This document shows, in pieces, positions 42,217 to 50,093 of a stretch of 64,000 nucleotides of DNA. The notes below the pieces were generated by a model. That model saw nothing but the letters and a program-made list of their open reading frames with translations, was not told the origin of the DNA and searched no databases. The translations under genes were made by a program, and so were the position numbers. How positions within the stretch are numbered: position 1 is the stretch's first letter; every line of letters starts with the position of its first letter. The stretch comes from Actinomadura citrea (GTDB lineage: Bacteria; Actinomycetota; Actinomycetes; Streptosporangiales; Streptosporangiaceae): contig NZ_JACCBT010000001.1 in assembly GCF_013409045.1 (NCBI RefSeq), positions 2,170,001 through 2,234,000 of the forward strand, in the 5' to 3' direction.

Positions 42217-42753
42217 ATGGCCGAGAGCAGCTTCAGCATCGACGTCGCGGCGATCAGGGAACGCGCGCGCACCAAGATGACCGACGGCCCCGTGACCGCG
42301 GGCTACGGCCGGAGCGCCGAGGAGGTCATCGGCGTCCTCAACGACGTCCTCGCCACCGAGATCGTGTGCTGGATGCGCTACGCGCAGCACGCGATCAGCG
42401 CGACGGGGATCGACCGGGCGCAGGTGTCGGCGGAGTTCAGCGAGCACGCCGCCGAGGAACGCGGCCACGCGATGCGCGCCGCGGAGCGCATCAGCCAGCT
42501 CGGCGGGCAGCCGGACTTCGATCCGAGGACGCTGGCCGAGCGTTCCCACACCACCTACAGGACGTTCGACGAGAACGACCTGAAGAGCATGCTGGAGGAG
42601 AACCTCGTCGCCGAGCGGATCGTCATCGAGTCCTACCAGGAGATCATCCGCTGGCTCGGCGACGGCGACGTGACCACCCGCCGGCTGATGGAGCACATCC
42701 TCGCCGAAGAGGAAGAGCACGCCGACGATCTCACGGACCTACTGGGGATCTGA
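42217..42753 (+). CDS. Ferritin-like (bacterioferritin-type) di-iron protein
   Basis: The 178-residue protein is a four-helix bundle: VIGVLNDVLATEIVCWMRYAQHA (Glu ligand), EFSEHAAEERGHAMRAAERI (Glu-x2-His ligands), MLEENLVAERIVIESYQEII (Glu) and MEHILAEEEEHADDL (Glu-x2-His). This is the full carboxylate/His di-iron set of ferritin-like proteins. Length is close to bacterioferritin but the haem Met is not evident. ATG at 42217 follows AGGAGGAG. It is one base from the F420-dependent oxidoreductase gene, so the two are cotranscribed. Confidence 0.92.
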   Translation: MAESSFSIDVAAIRERARTKMTDGPVTAGYGRSAEEVIGVLNDVLATEIVCWMRYAQHAISATGIDRAQVSAEFSEHAAEERGHAMRAAERISQLGGQPDFDPRTLAERSHTTYRTFDENDLKSMLEENLVAERIVIESYQEIIRWLGDGDVTTRRLMEHILAEEEEHADDLTDLLGI

Positions 42754-42754
42754 C

Positions 42755-43723
42755 ATGGAATTCGGATACACGCTGCTCTGCGAGCAGACGCCGCCCAAGC
42801 AGCTCGTCACCGACCTCGTGGAGGCCGAGGAGGCGGGCTTCGCCTACTCGGTCATCTCCGACCACTACTTCCCGTGGCTGGAGAGCCAGGGCCACTCCGC
42901 CTACGCCTGGTCGGTGCTCGGCGCGCTCGCCCAGGCCACCCACCACATCCCGCTGATGACGTTCGTGACCTGCCCGATCATGCGCTACCACCCGGCCGTG
43001 GTGGCGCAGAAGGCCGCGACGATGGGCGTGCTGTCCGACGGCCGGTTCACGCTCGGCCTCGGGGCGGGGGAGAACCTCAACGAGCACGTCGTCGGGCGCG
43101 GCTGGCCGTCGGTGGACGTCCGGCACGAGATGTTCGCCGAGGCCGTGGAGATCATCCGGGCGCTGTTCGGCGGCGACTACGTCAACTACCGGGGCCGGCA
43201 TTTCACCGTGGACTCGGCGAAGCTGTACGACCTGCCCGACGAGCCCGTCCGGATCGGCATGGCGGCCTTCGGCCCGCGCGCCGGCCGGCTCGCCGCCGAG
43301 CAGGCGGACCTGCTCATCTCCGACCAGCCGGTTCCGGAGGTCGTCGAGCTCTTCCACCGCGAGGGCGGCGCCGGCAAGCCCGTCTACGGGCAGATCCCCG
43401 TGGCCTTCGGCCACGACTATGAGGAGTGCAAGCACCGCGCCCACAGCACGTGGAAGTTCTCCGCCCCGGCGTGGAAGGTGATGGCCGAGCTGCCGGGCCC
43501 GGTGAACTTCGAGGCCGCCACGAAGACCGTCCGCCCGGAGGACGTCGTGGAGTCCGTCCCCTGCGGCGACGACGTGGACGACTACGTCGAGGCCGTCCAG
43601 GAGTGGGCCGACGCGGGCTTCACCCACATCTCGTTCTGCCAGTCCGGGCCCGAGCACCAGAAGGACTTCCGGACCTGGGCGGAGGCCGACCTCCTGCCGG
43701 CCCTGCGCGAGCGCTTCGGCTGA
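42755..43723 (+). CDS. F420-dependent LLM-class oxidoreductase (TIGR03557-like)
   Basis: The 322-residue protein is a luciferase-like monooxygenase/F420 flavin-type reductase. It has MEFGYTLLCEQTPPKQLV, SVISDHYFPWLESQGHSAYAW, RYHPAVVAQKAATMGVLSDGRFTLGLGAGENLNEHVVG (cited in part), and a conserved C-terminal GFTHISFCQSGPEHQKDFRTW. TIGR03557 members bind deazaflavin F420. Its pairing with a ferritin-like protein is common in actinomycetes, but the joint function is unknown. A start ATG at 42755 follows the ferritin stop directly. Confidence 0.93.
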   Translation: MEFGYTLLCEQTPPKQLVTDLVEAEEAGFAYSVISDHYFPWLESQGHSAYAWSVLGALAQATHHIPLMTFVTCPIMRYHPAVVAQKAATMGVLSDGRFTLGLGAGENLNEHVVGRGWPSVDVRHEMFAEAVEIIRALFGGDYVNYRGRHFTVDSAKLYDLPDEPVRIGMAAFGPRAGRLAAEQADLLISDQPVPEVVELFHREGGAGKPVYGQIPVAFGHDYEECKHRAHSTWKFSAPAWKVMAELPGPVNFEAATKTVRPEDVVESVPCGDDVDDYVEAVQEWADAGFTHISFCQSGPEHQKDFRTWAEADLLPALRERFG

Positions 43724-43849
43724 GGGCCCGGGGCCTCCCGGCGGGGGCGGACGCGAGAAGGCGTCGTCCACCGCGACTTCACGCCGTCCGACGGTCCTGA
43801 TCAGCCCCACCCGCCAGGAGGTCACCCGCACCTTCAAGGTCTGCTGACG

Positions 43850-45130
43850 TCAGGCGGCGCAGTACTGCCCCTGCTTGCCGATGGCCCGGTAGGGGCAGTC
43901 GGCGTAGTCGGTGAGCCGCAGCAGGGCCTCGCGGCTGCGCTGGACCTCACCGGCGATCGCGGACGGCGCCGGGTAGAAGCTGCCTCCGGCCAGTTCGAAG
44001 GTGAACGAGAAGATGCGCTGCTGGCCCCACGTGTAGTCGTCCGTGGTCCCGTCGGTGATGTAGAGGTCGCTGGACTGCTCGGGCGCGAAGCCGTTCGTCG
44101 AGGCCAGTTCCCGGCCGATGGTGCGGTGGGCGGCCTCCTCGTCGGCGGACATCGAGCCGGGGACGGTGTTGTTGTAGGTGTAGCCGAACGGCCACAGCAC
44201 CAGTTCCGCGTTCGAGTGGATGTCCAGGAACATCCCGAGCTGCTGCTTGCCGCCCACGACCCGGCTGCGCACGAAGTCGGCGAGGACCTTCGTCTCGACG
44301 GCGGACTCGGGGCCGGTGCCCCGGTAGGTCTCGCTGGAGCCGTTGCCGGACGAGCCGCCGCAGCAGCCCCACTTGTAGGCGAAGTTGCGGTTCAGGTCCG
44401 TGCCCGTGGACGTGGAGTTGGGCTGGCGGTTCTTGCGCCACATCCGGCCCGGCTGGGTGTCGCTGGTCATGTCGTAGACCTGGCCGTCCGGGTTGACCAT
44501 CGGCATGACGTAGATCTCGCGCGCGTTCACCAGGTTCGTGATCCGGCTGTCGGACCCGTACCCGGTGGTGAGCTGCCCGATGTAGTCGAGCGCCTGCTCG
44601 GCGGTGAGCCGCTCGCGCGCGTGGATGTTGGCGATGATCAGCACTTCGGGTTCGTTCTCGTCGGTCGCCACGTTGTCGCTGATCTTCACGCCGACGATGT
44701 CGCGGCCCTGGTAGGACTTGCCGACGACGAACTGGCGGGCGATCTGCGGGTGGGCGGCGACGACGGAGTCGACCTCCTGCCGCATCTCGGCGAACGTGTG
44801 GTACGACGTCGCCGCGGTGCTCGGGGCCGCGCTCGGGTTCGCGGTCTGGACGGGAGCCGGCCTCACGGCGAAGCCGAGCCGCCGGATCGCCCTGACCTCC
44901 GAAGGGATGGCGCTGATCTCCAGCCCGCCCGCCCGGACGGCGCCGATCGCCGCTCCGGTCCGGGCGACCAGGCTGCGCTGCTGGCCGGTCCGGAGACCGG
45001 TCACGACGTACTGCCCGGCGGTCTCGGGGCCGGGCGCCGACGCGGCGGACGGCGCCGTGAGCCCGGCCAGGGCCAGCACCAGCGCCGACGGGACGGCGAG
45101 CAGGGAACGCAATCGGCGGGGGCTTGTCAT
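43850..45130 (-). CDS. Secreted M14 zinc carboxypeptidase
   Basis: The 426-residue precursor has a signal peptide (LRSLLAVPSALVLALAGLTAPSAASA) and a propeptide-like segment to about residue 115. The M14 domain has the zinc ligands HxxE (IANIHARERLTAEQALDYI) and His (FLDIHSNAELVLWPFGY), substrate-binding TDLNRNFAYKWGCCGGSS, and the catalytic Glu in FSFTFELAGG. Disulfide-forming cysteines are numerous near the C-terminus. It should release C-terminal residues from peptides outside the cell. ATG at 45130; longer in-frame starts lack a signal peptide. Confidence 0.94.
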   Translation of the reverse strand: MTSPRRLRSLLAVPSALVLALAGLTAPSAASAPGPETAGQYVVTGLRTGQQRSLVARTGAAIGAVRAGGLEISAIPSEVRAIRRLGFAVRPAPVQTANPSAAPSTAATSYHTFAEMRQEVDSVVAAHPQIARQFVVGKSYQGRDIVGVKISDNVATDENEPEVLIIANIHARERLTAEQALDYIGQLTTGYGSDSRITNLVNAREIYVMPMVNPDGQVYDMTSDTQPGRMWRKNRQPNSTSTGTDLNRNFAYKWGCCGGSSGNGSSETYRGTGPESAVETKVLADFVRSRVVGGKQQLGMFLDIHSNAELVLWPFGYTYNNTVPGSMSADEEAAHRTIGRELASTNGFAPEQSSDLYITDGTTDDYTWGQQRIFSFTFELAGGSFYPAPSAIAGEVQRSREALLRLTDYADCPYRAIGKQGQYCAA

Positions 45131-45363
45131 GACGGGGTACCTGCCGTTCGGCTCTACGCGCCCGCTCGTCGCGCGGCGGGGTCCCTGCGGACGTTCACGG
45201 ACGCTCGCGGTCCCGTCACGATGGACCGGAACCGCCCGCCTGACAATGGCCGCCGGTGGGCCGGCACGATGGCCCCGCAAAACCGGACCTGCGGAGAATC
45301 GCCAGATCAGAGATAACGGGCCTCCCGAGTTCGAAGCGGGTTTTCAGTGCCGATCAGAGTGGA

Positions 45364-45377
45364 TGTGAAATTTCACA
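45364..45377. promoter_or_regulatory. Perfect palindrome TGTGAAATTTCACA
   Basis: This 14-bp perfect palindrome lies in the divergent space between the carboxypeptidase and the small secreted protein. Its arms match those of CRP sites, but with a 4-base rather than 6-base centre. A related dyad, TGTGTAACCGGTTCTCACA, follows at 45421-45439. Together they suggest binding of a dimeric regulator. Confidence 0.5.
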
Positions 45378-45614
45378 GCCGATCGGCCACCCGTCGTAAC
45401 CCCCGGCGCACTGCGCGCTATGTGTAACCGGTTCTCACAAGTTTTGCCTCGCCGCTCGACGTCGTTGCCGAAGAGAGCAGGGGTTGAGGGGGCTGGACAA
45501 GCGTGCTGGCTGTAGATATGTCTGTATCCTGCATGGATGGCTACTTACGGACGTTCGAAACGACATTTTATGATCGGTGTCATCCCGAGATAACGGGAGA
45601 GTCGCGTTCGGGTA

Positions 45615-45663
45615 TTGACCCCTCTATGACCTTTGTCTATGGTCTGAGTTAGAACGCGTTCTA
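45615..45663 (+). promoter_or_regulatory. Promoter with overlapping 14-bp palindromic operator (TAGAACGCGTTCTA)
   Basis: TTGACC (45615-45620) and TATGGT (45638-45643) are 17 bases apart. The perfect palindrome TAGAACGCGTTCTA (45650-45663) starts at the expected transcription start. It fits the KstR/TetR operator pattern TNNAACNNGTTNNA, known for repressors of steroid and lipid genes in mycolata. The downstream gene is 159 bp away (45822). Confidence 0.7.
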
Positions 45664-45821
45664 CTCCGGTCGGAACCCATGTCGAAGGGGACAGGGCGGT
45701 TCCCCGGTCCCGGTCCCTGAATCACGGCGACTTCTCCCATCGGCCATGGGCGGAGTCCCGCATGGGTCAGCGGACCTCCCACCCCACCCCTCGGGTGCAG
45801 GCGCGACGCCCACCGTTCGAA

Positions 45822-46322
45822 ATGAGGCCCCCCTTGTCTCGTACCACGAAGCTCGCCGCCATCGCCGCGACCGCGGTCGCGGCCACCGGCACCGTCGCCC
45901 TGACGGCCTCCCCCGCCCTGGCCGTCAACACCGGGTCGTTCACCGCCACCCTCAACGGCACCATGGTGATCGACGCGGGAGTCCCGGCCAGCTGCACCAG
46001 CTCCACGCTGAAGGGCTCGGTCCTGACGGGCGGCGTCAACGCGTCCTACACGTCCGCCAGCGCCGGCGGCTGCGGTGTCACCGTCACTCCCGGGGCCCTG
46101 CCCTGGAGCGGCACCTTCAGCGGCACCACCGTCAAGATCAACAACTTCTCGATGAGCGCGATCGGCTGCACCTACGGCGGCACCCTGACCGGCACCATGT
46201 CGGCCACGAACTTCCCGTTCACCGCCACCTTCACCAACCAGGTCGTCCCCAAGACGAGCGGCAGCTTCATCTGCCCGGCCTCGGCCAAGATCACGGCCAA
46301 GTACGACTACAAGCAGCCCTGA
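45822..46322 (+). CDS. Small secreted beta-rich protein
   Basis: The 166-residue precursor has a signal peptide (TTKLAAIAATAVAATGTVAL, cleavage after ALA). The mature part of about 130 residues is rich in Thr/Ser/Gly with four Cys (ASCTSS, GGCGVTV, AIGCTYG, FICPASA) and alternating polar/hydrophobic residues, so probably a beta-sheet protein with two disulfides. No named family is recognised; similar proteins are frequent in actinomycetes. The ATG at 45822 lacks a good ribosome-binding site; the TTG at 45834, preceded by TGAGG, is an alternative. It is the apparent target of the palindromic operator upstream. Confidence 0.82.
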   Translation: MRPPLSRTTKLAAIAATAVAATGTVALTASPALAVNTGSFTATLNGTMVIDAGVPASCTSSTLKGSVLTGGVNASYTSASAGGCGVTVTPGALPWSGTFSGTTVKINNFSMSAIGCTYGGTLTGTMSATNFPFTATFTNQVVPKTSGSFICPASAKITAKYDYKQP

Positions 46323-46426
46323 TCCCCGGCGAGGGCGCAGTCCGGTCCTGACGTCGGCTGAACCCGCCCTCCGCACCGTGACCCCGGCGCCACCGCCGGG
46401 GTCACGGCGCTCGGTCGCACCGGTCG

Positions 46427-48718
46427 TCAGCGCAGTTCGTAGGCGCGGACGGTCTCCTGGACGATGGCGCTGCCCTGGGCGTCCTCGGCCGTGACCCGGA
46501 GGGACACCGTCCCCTTTCCTCGGAGGCGGGCGACGCCGTTCCGCAGCGGGACGTCCGTCCAGGTCGCGCCGTCGTCGAACGACGTCTGGAGGGACAGGCG
46601 GCGCAGGCGCGCGGACGAACCGTCCTGGTGGCCGACCGTCAGCCGCAGCGTCTTCGAGCGGGTCCGGTCGCGCAGGTCGAGCGCCGCGTCGTAGCCGACC
46701 TGGAGCAGCGGAAGGACGGTGACGTCGGTCGTGTGCGCGGAGCGGAACGTCCAGGACGTCCTGGTCCGCGTGGACAGCCGGGTCCCCGGGGCGTTGTTGG
46801 CGAAGTCGTACTCCACCCGGTATTCGGCGTCGTCCGGTGTCGTCGTCAGCACCCCGCTCGCCTTGTGGGCGGTCTGCGCGACGAGTTCGTCGCCCCGGTA
46901 GACACGGAAGTCGGTGACGAAACCATTCGGGAAGGAGCTGGAGTAGGCGTCGGAGAAATTCCGCGCGGCGTCCGCCATGCCGACGCGCAGACGGATCTGG
47001 TCACCGGCGCGGACGATCGGTGACTGCGCGCTGATGCCGCCGGTGAGCGGTGCCTCAGCCCAGCTGTGCGCGTTGCGCTCACCCGCCTTGTACGCCTTCC
47101 ATTTCGCCTCGCTGAGCACGAAGTGGGGCGTGTCCGGGCCGGGGAAGGCGTTGTTGTAGGGCTGCTCCGGAGTGATGGCCATTGCGGACCACTGCGTTTC
47201 CGGATCGGCCGAGACGTATTCCACGCGTGTGCGCGGAGTACCGGTGACCGGGCGGCTGTAGGCGAGGGCGAAGTCCTCCCAGGGCCGCCGGCTGTAGCGC
47301 GCGACCGTCATGGAGCCACTGCCGTGGTAGGCGTTGTCGATCCGCGCCAGATCCCGCGTCCGCGCGACATAATTCAGGTTCTTGGAAACCTGCCCCTTCT
47401 CCGGAAAGAGCAGGTCGTACTGGTAGGGGCTGTCCACGATGCCCTTGGCCGTAACAGTCGTTCGTCCCCGCAGTACAGCCAGACCTTCCTCGCGGGACAG
47501 GCGGACGGTCGGGACCTTCAACTGCCTCCCGTAGCCGCCCGGATCGTCGTTCACGCCCGGCTCGTCGTTGTAGACGGCGACCATGCGCGCCCCCGCCTCG
47601 GCCGCCCTGTCGACCTGCTCGGCGACCGGCACGCCGTCCTGGCGCTGGACGAGGGCGAGCCGCCCCCGCAGGTCGGCGCCCGGCCTGTCCCCGTCCGCGA
47701 CCCGCATATGCGCGCTGCCGTCGAGGCGCGGGAACTGGTCCGAGGTGTCGCTGAAGTAGGCCGCCGGATAGTACTCGGGATGCAGCGACCGGCTCCCCGC
47801 CCGCATCGTGATCGCGGGCGCCTCCAGCCGCCACCGCGTGTAGGCCTCGAACGTCCCGGTGCGGACCGGCGCGGACGGCTGGAGGAACACCCGCTGCTCC
47901 AGCGTCGCGCCGTCGCCCATGTAGACGCCCTCGTCCACGGCCGGCCCGTTCGCGGGCCCCCGCGTCCACATCAGGTGGCTGATCGCCCCCGGCCCGGGCG
48001 CGGTGGCGTGCTCGGGCGTGCGGACCGTCACCTCCCGCGCCTTGCGCGCGTCCAGGACGATCTCGGTGTCCCCGGTGATCTCGATCTCCGGGTAGCCGAC
48101 GAGGCTGTGGTCGAGCGGCTTTCCGGGACCGGTGCTCGGCGCCCACGACGGCATCGTCTTCACGACGCCCATCACCGAGTACGTCCCCGGAACCAGCCGC
48201 ACGCAGTTCGAGCCGCTCCAGCGCTCGTCGGTGCAGGGAGCCTCCGGGTCACCGGGCAGGGGACGGTGCGCGTTGCCGATCGAGGCGTCCTTCACGTTCA
48301 GGAAGCCGGCCGTGCCGAGACCGGGCCGCCCGTCCCGCGCGATGCTCTTCACCCGCACGGTGACCAGCTCGCCGGACGCCTTGGGCTCCGGCGCGGCGCG
48401 CCGCCGCCGCTCGTGCAGCGCCGTCACGTTGTAGCGTTCCGGGTCGTCGGCGAGCCGATCGTCGGGGACGACGTACAGGTCGCCCCCGCTGTGCCGGACG
48501 GAGAACGCGGCGGTGCGTCCCGCCGCGGGCGTCACGGTCGTGCCCCCGCCACCGACGCGCACCGTGTCGTCGACGTGCACCGTGTCCCCGGTGGGCAGTG
48601 TGACGTCGTAGGCTCCGGCCTCCGCCCGCAGAGCGGACGCGGGCCCGGGGTCCGCCGCCGCGGGCGTCGCGAACGCCAGCGCGCCGAGCCCCAGGGCCGC
48701 CGCGGTCCTCAACCACAT
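46427..48718 (-). CDS. Secreted subtilase-like protein lacking the catalytic domain (PA-domain protein)
   Basis: The 763-residue protein has a signal peptide (WLRTAAALGLGALAFATPAA). It begins as actinobacterial S8 proteases do (YDVTLPTGDTVHVDDTVRVG, DLYVVPDDRLADDPERYNVT), then passes directly to the accessory region normally found after the protease domain (LVTVRVKSIARDGRPG, LVPGTYSVMGVVKTMPSW, EIEITGDTEIVLDARKAREV). A PA domain (RLALVQRQDGVPVAEQV, ARMVAVYNDEPG) and a long beta-rich C-terminus follow. No Asp-His-Ser triad is present in order. It may bind proteins or peptidoglycan, or inhibit proteases. The ATG at 48718 has GGGAGG seven bases upstream. It diverges from a TrmB/LuxR regulator. 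Confidence 0.85.
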   Translation of the reverse strand: MWLRTAAALGLGALAFATPAAADPGPASALRAEAGAYDVTLPTGDTVHVDDTVRVGGGGTTVTPAAGRTAAFSVRHSGGDLYVVPDDRLADDPERYNVTALHERRRRAAPEPKASGELVTVRVKSIARDGRPGLGTAGFLNVKDASIGNAHRPLPGDPEAPCTDERWSGSNCVRLVPGTYSVMGVVKTMPSWAPSTGPGKPLDHSLVGYPEIEITGDTEIVLDARKAREVTVRTPEHATAPGPGAISHLMWTRGPANGPAVDEGVYMGDGATLEQRVFLQPSAPVRTGTFEAYTRWRLEAPAITMRAGSRSLHPEYYPAAYFSDTSDQFPRLDGSAHMRVADGDRPGADLRGRLALVQRQDGVPVAEQVDRAAEAGARMVAVYNDEPGVNDDPGGYGRQLKVPTVRLSREEGLAVLRGRTTVTAKGIVDSPYQYDLLFPEKGQVSKNLNYVARTRDLARIDNAYHGSGSMTVARYSRRPWEDFALAYSRPVTGTPRTRVEYVSADPETQWSAMAITPEQPYNNAFPGPDTPHFVLSEAKWKAYKAGERNAHSWAEAPLTGGISAQSPIVRAGDQIRLRVGMADAARNFSDAYSSSFPNGFVTDFRVYRGDELVAQTAHKASGVLTTTPDDAEYRVEYDFANNAPGTRLSTRTRTSWTFRSAHTTDVTVLPLLQVGYDAALDLRDRTRSKTLRLTVGHQDGSSARLRRLSLQTSFDDGATWTDVPLRNGVARLRGKGTVSLRVTAEDAQGSAIVQETVRAYELR

Positions 48719-48805
48719 GGCCATCCCTCCCCATAAAGTGGATCTTGATTGTCGGGCCGCCGCCGCGGCCGATCCAGGGAAGGCGCTGGCGACTTCCGCC
48801 ATGGC

Positions 48806-48834
48806 GGGAACCCGACAAACGGACCGGGAACCCG
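48806..48834. promoter_or_regulatory. Two GGGAACCCG operator-like boxes 20 bp apart
   Basis: GGGAACCCG occurs at 48806-48814 and 48826-48834, each within a CGGG-AA-CCCG dyad and exactly two helical turns apart. They lie in the 128-bp divergent space upstream of the TrmB/LuxR regulator (start 48847), as expected for an autoregulatory site. The site might also control the divergent secreted protein. Confidence 0.65.
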
Positions 48835-48846
48835 TAGGTTTAGGAC

Positions 48847-49785
48847 GTGTCCGATTCGCCGCTCCTGGAGGGACTCGGGGTGACCGCCGCCGAGGAGGCG
48901 GCGTACCGCGCCCTGCTGCGGGAGGGCCCGTCCACCCTCGCCGACCTCGCCGCCCGCCACGGCGCGTCCGTCGCGGCCCTGCGCCGCCTCCTGCCGCGCC
49001 TTGAGGACCTCGGGCTCGTGACCCGCCTGGCCGGGCGTCCGCTGCGCCTCCTCGCCACCCCGCCCCACGTCGCGGTGGAGGCCCTCGTCGCCAGCCGCCA
49101 GGAGGAGATCGCCCGCAGCCGCGCCGCCATCGGCCCGCTCCTGGCCGAGGCCGCCCCGCACCCGGAGGAGCTCGTCGAGGTCGTCAGCGGCCGGACGGCC
49201 GTGTCCCGCCGCTACCTGCAACTCCTCAACGGCGCCCGCGACGAGCTGCTCGTCCTCGTCCAGCCGCCGTTCGCGACCGACGCCGCCGTCTCCAGCGACG
49301 AGCAGGAACGCACCATGCGCCGCGGCATCACCGTGCGCGGCATCTACGGCCCCGAGGCCTTGGACGAGCCGCACGCCCTGGACCACGTCCGCCGCGCCGT
49401 CGCCTCGGGCGAGCAGGCCCGCCTCGGCGCCGTCCCCATCAAGCTCGCCGTCGCCGACCGCCGCACCGCGATGCTGCCGCTCACCTCACAGCACGCCAGC
49501 TCGGTCGACAGCTCCCTGATCGTCCACCCGTCCGCCCTGCTGGACGCGCTGGTCTCCCTCTTCGAGGCCCTGTGGCGCTCCGCCGTCCCGCTCCCCGGCG
49601 AGGACGCCCCGGACGACGCCGTCCTCGCCCTCCTGGCCGCGGGCCTCACCGACGACGCCATCGCGCGCCGTCTCTCCATCAGCACCCGCACCGTCCAGCG
49701 GCGCGTCCGCGACCTCTGCGACCGCCTCGGCGCCCGCACCCGCTTCCAGGCCGGCGCCCTCTACACCCACCACCTGGACCGCTGA
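48847..49785 (+). CDS. TrmB-type regulator with C-terminal LuxR helix-turn-helix
   Basis: The 312-residue protein begins with a winged-helix TrmB-like domain (LGVTAAEEAAYRALLREG, LADLAARHGASVAALRRLLP, LEDLGLVTRLAGRP). A middle domain follows (EEIARSRAAIGPLLAEA, YLQLLNGARDELLVLVQPPF), and it ends in a LuxR-type helix-turn-helix (LLAAGLTDDAIARRLSISTR, TVQRRVRDLCDRLGARTRFQ). Two DNA-binding domains on one chain are common in actinobacterial TrmB/LuxR proteins that neighbour secreted S8 proteases. The GTG at 48847 is the natural start. Confidence 0.9.
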   Translation: MSDSPLLEGLGVTAAEEAAYRALLREGPSTLADLAARHGASVAALRRLLPRLEDLGLVTRLAGRPLRLLATPPHVAVEALVASRQEEIARSRAAIGPLLAEAAPHPEELVEVVSGRTAVSRRYLQLLNGARDELLVLVQPPFATDAAVSSDEQERTMRRGITVRGIYGPEALDEPHALDHVRRAVASGEQARLGAVPIKLAVADRRTAMLPLTSQHASSVDSSLIVHPSALLDALVSLFEALWRSAVPLPGEDAPDDAVLALLAAGLTDDAIARRLSISTRTVQRRVRDLCDRLGARTRFQAGALYTHHLDR

Positions 49786-49980
49786 GCAGGCTCGATCCGT
49801 GGTCGAGCGCCGGGGGCGCATCGGGGTCCGGCTGACGGGCCCGGCTCCGCGGCCGCATCCTGGAACCTGACGTGGGTCGCCCATCGTGAGGTCATGGCCG
49901 CTTCGCCGCCGGTCACCTATTTCCTAGTTTATCGACCGGTGTAGTTGATAAATCCGCGTTCTCCCGCACGGTCCCTCTTG

Positions 49981-50045
49981 CCGGTTCGCGGAACCGGTGG
50001 TCGATCGCTCCCAGAGCACTCGCCACCGGTTCGCGGAACCGGTGG
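49981..50045. promoter_or_regulatory. Duplicated 17-bp dyad CCGGTTC-GCG-GAACCGG
   Basis: CCGGTTCGCGGAACCGGTGG occurs at 49981-50000 and again at 50026-50045, an exact 45-bp repeat. Each copy is an inverted repeat with 7-bp arms. They sit 49-113 bp before the EamA transporter, so they are likely paired operators of its regulator. The 308-bp gap 49786-50093 holds these and no gene. Confidence 0.75.
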
Positions 50046-50093
50046 CTTGGCGCTCGCGGAGCGCTCGGCCCCTCACAACCTAGAGGCAGGACC

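Noticed and set aside
42217..43723. Encapsulin cargo interpretation of the ferritin-like protein
   Set aside because: No encapsulin gene in the window and no clear cargo-loading tail at the C-terminus.
43748..43848. Possible remnant of a gene end (frame closing ...TRTFKVC) between the F420 oxidoreductase and the carboxypeptidase
   Set aside because: Too short and with no start or related neighbour; may be chance.
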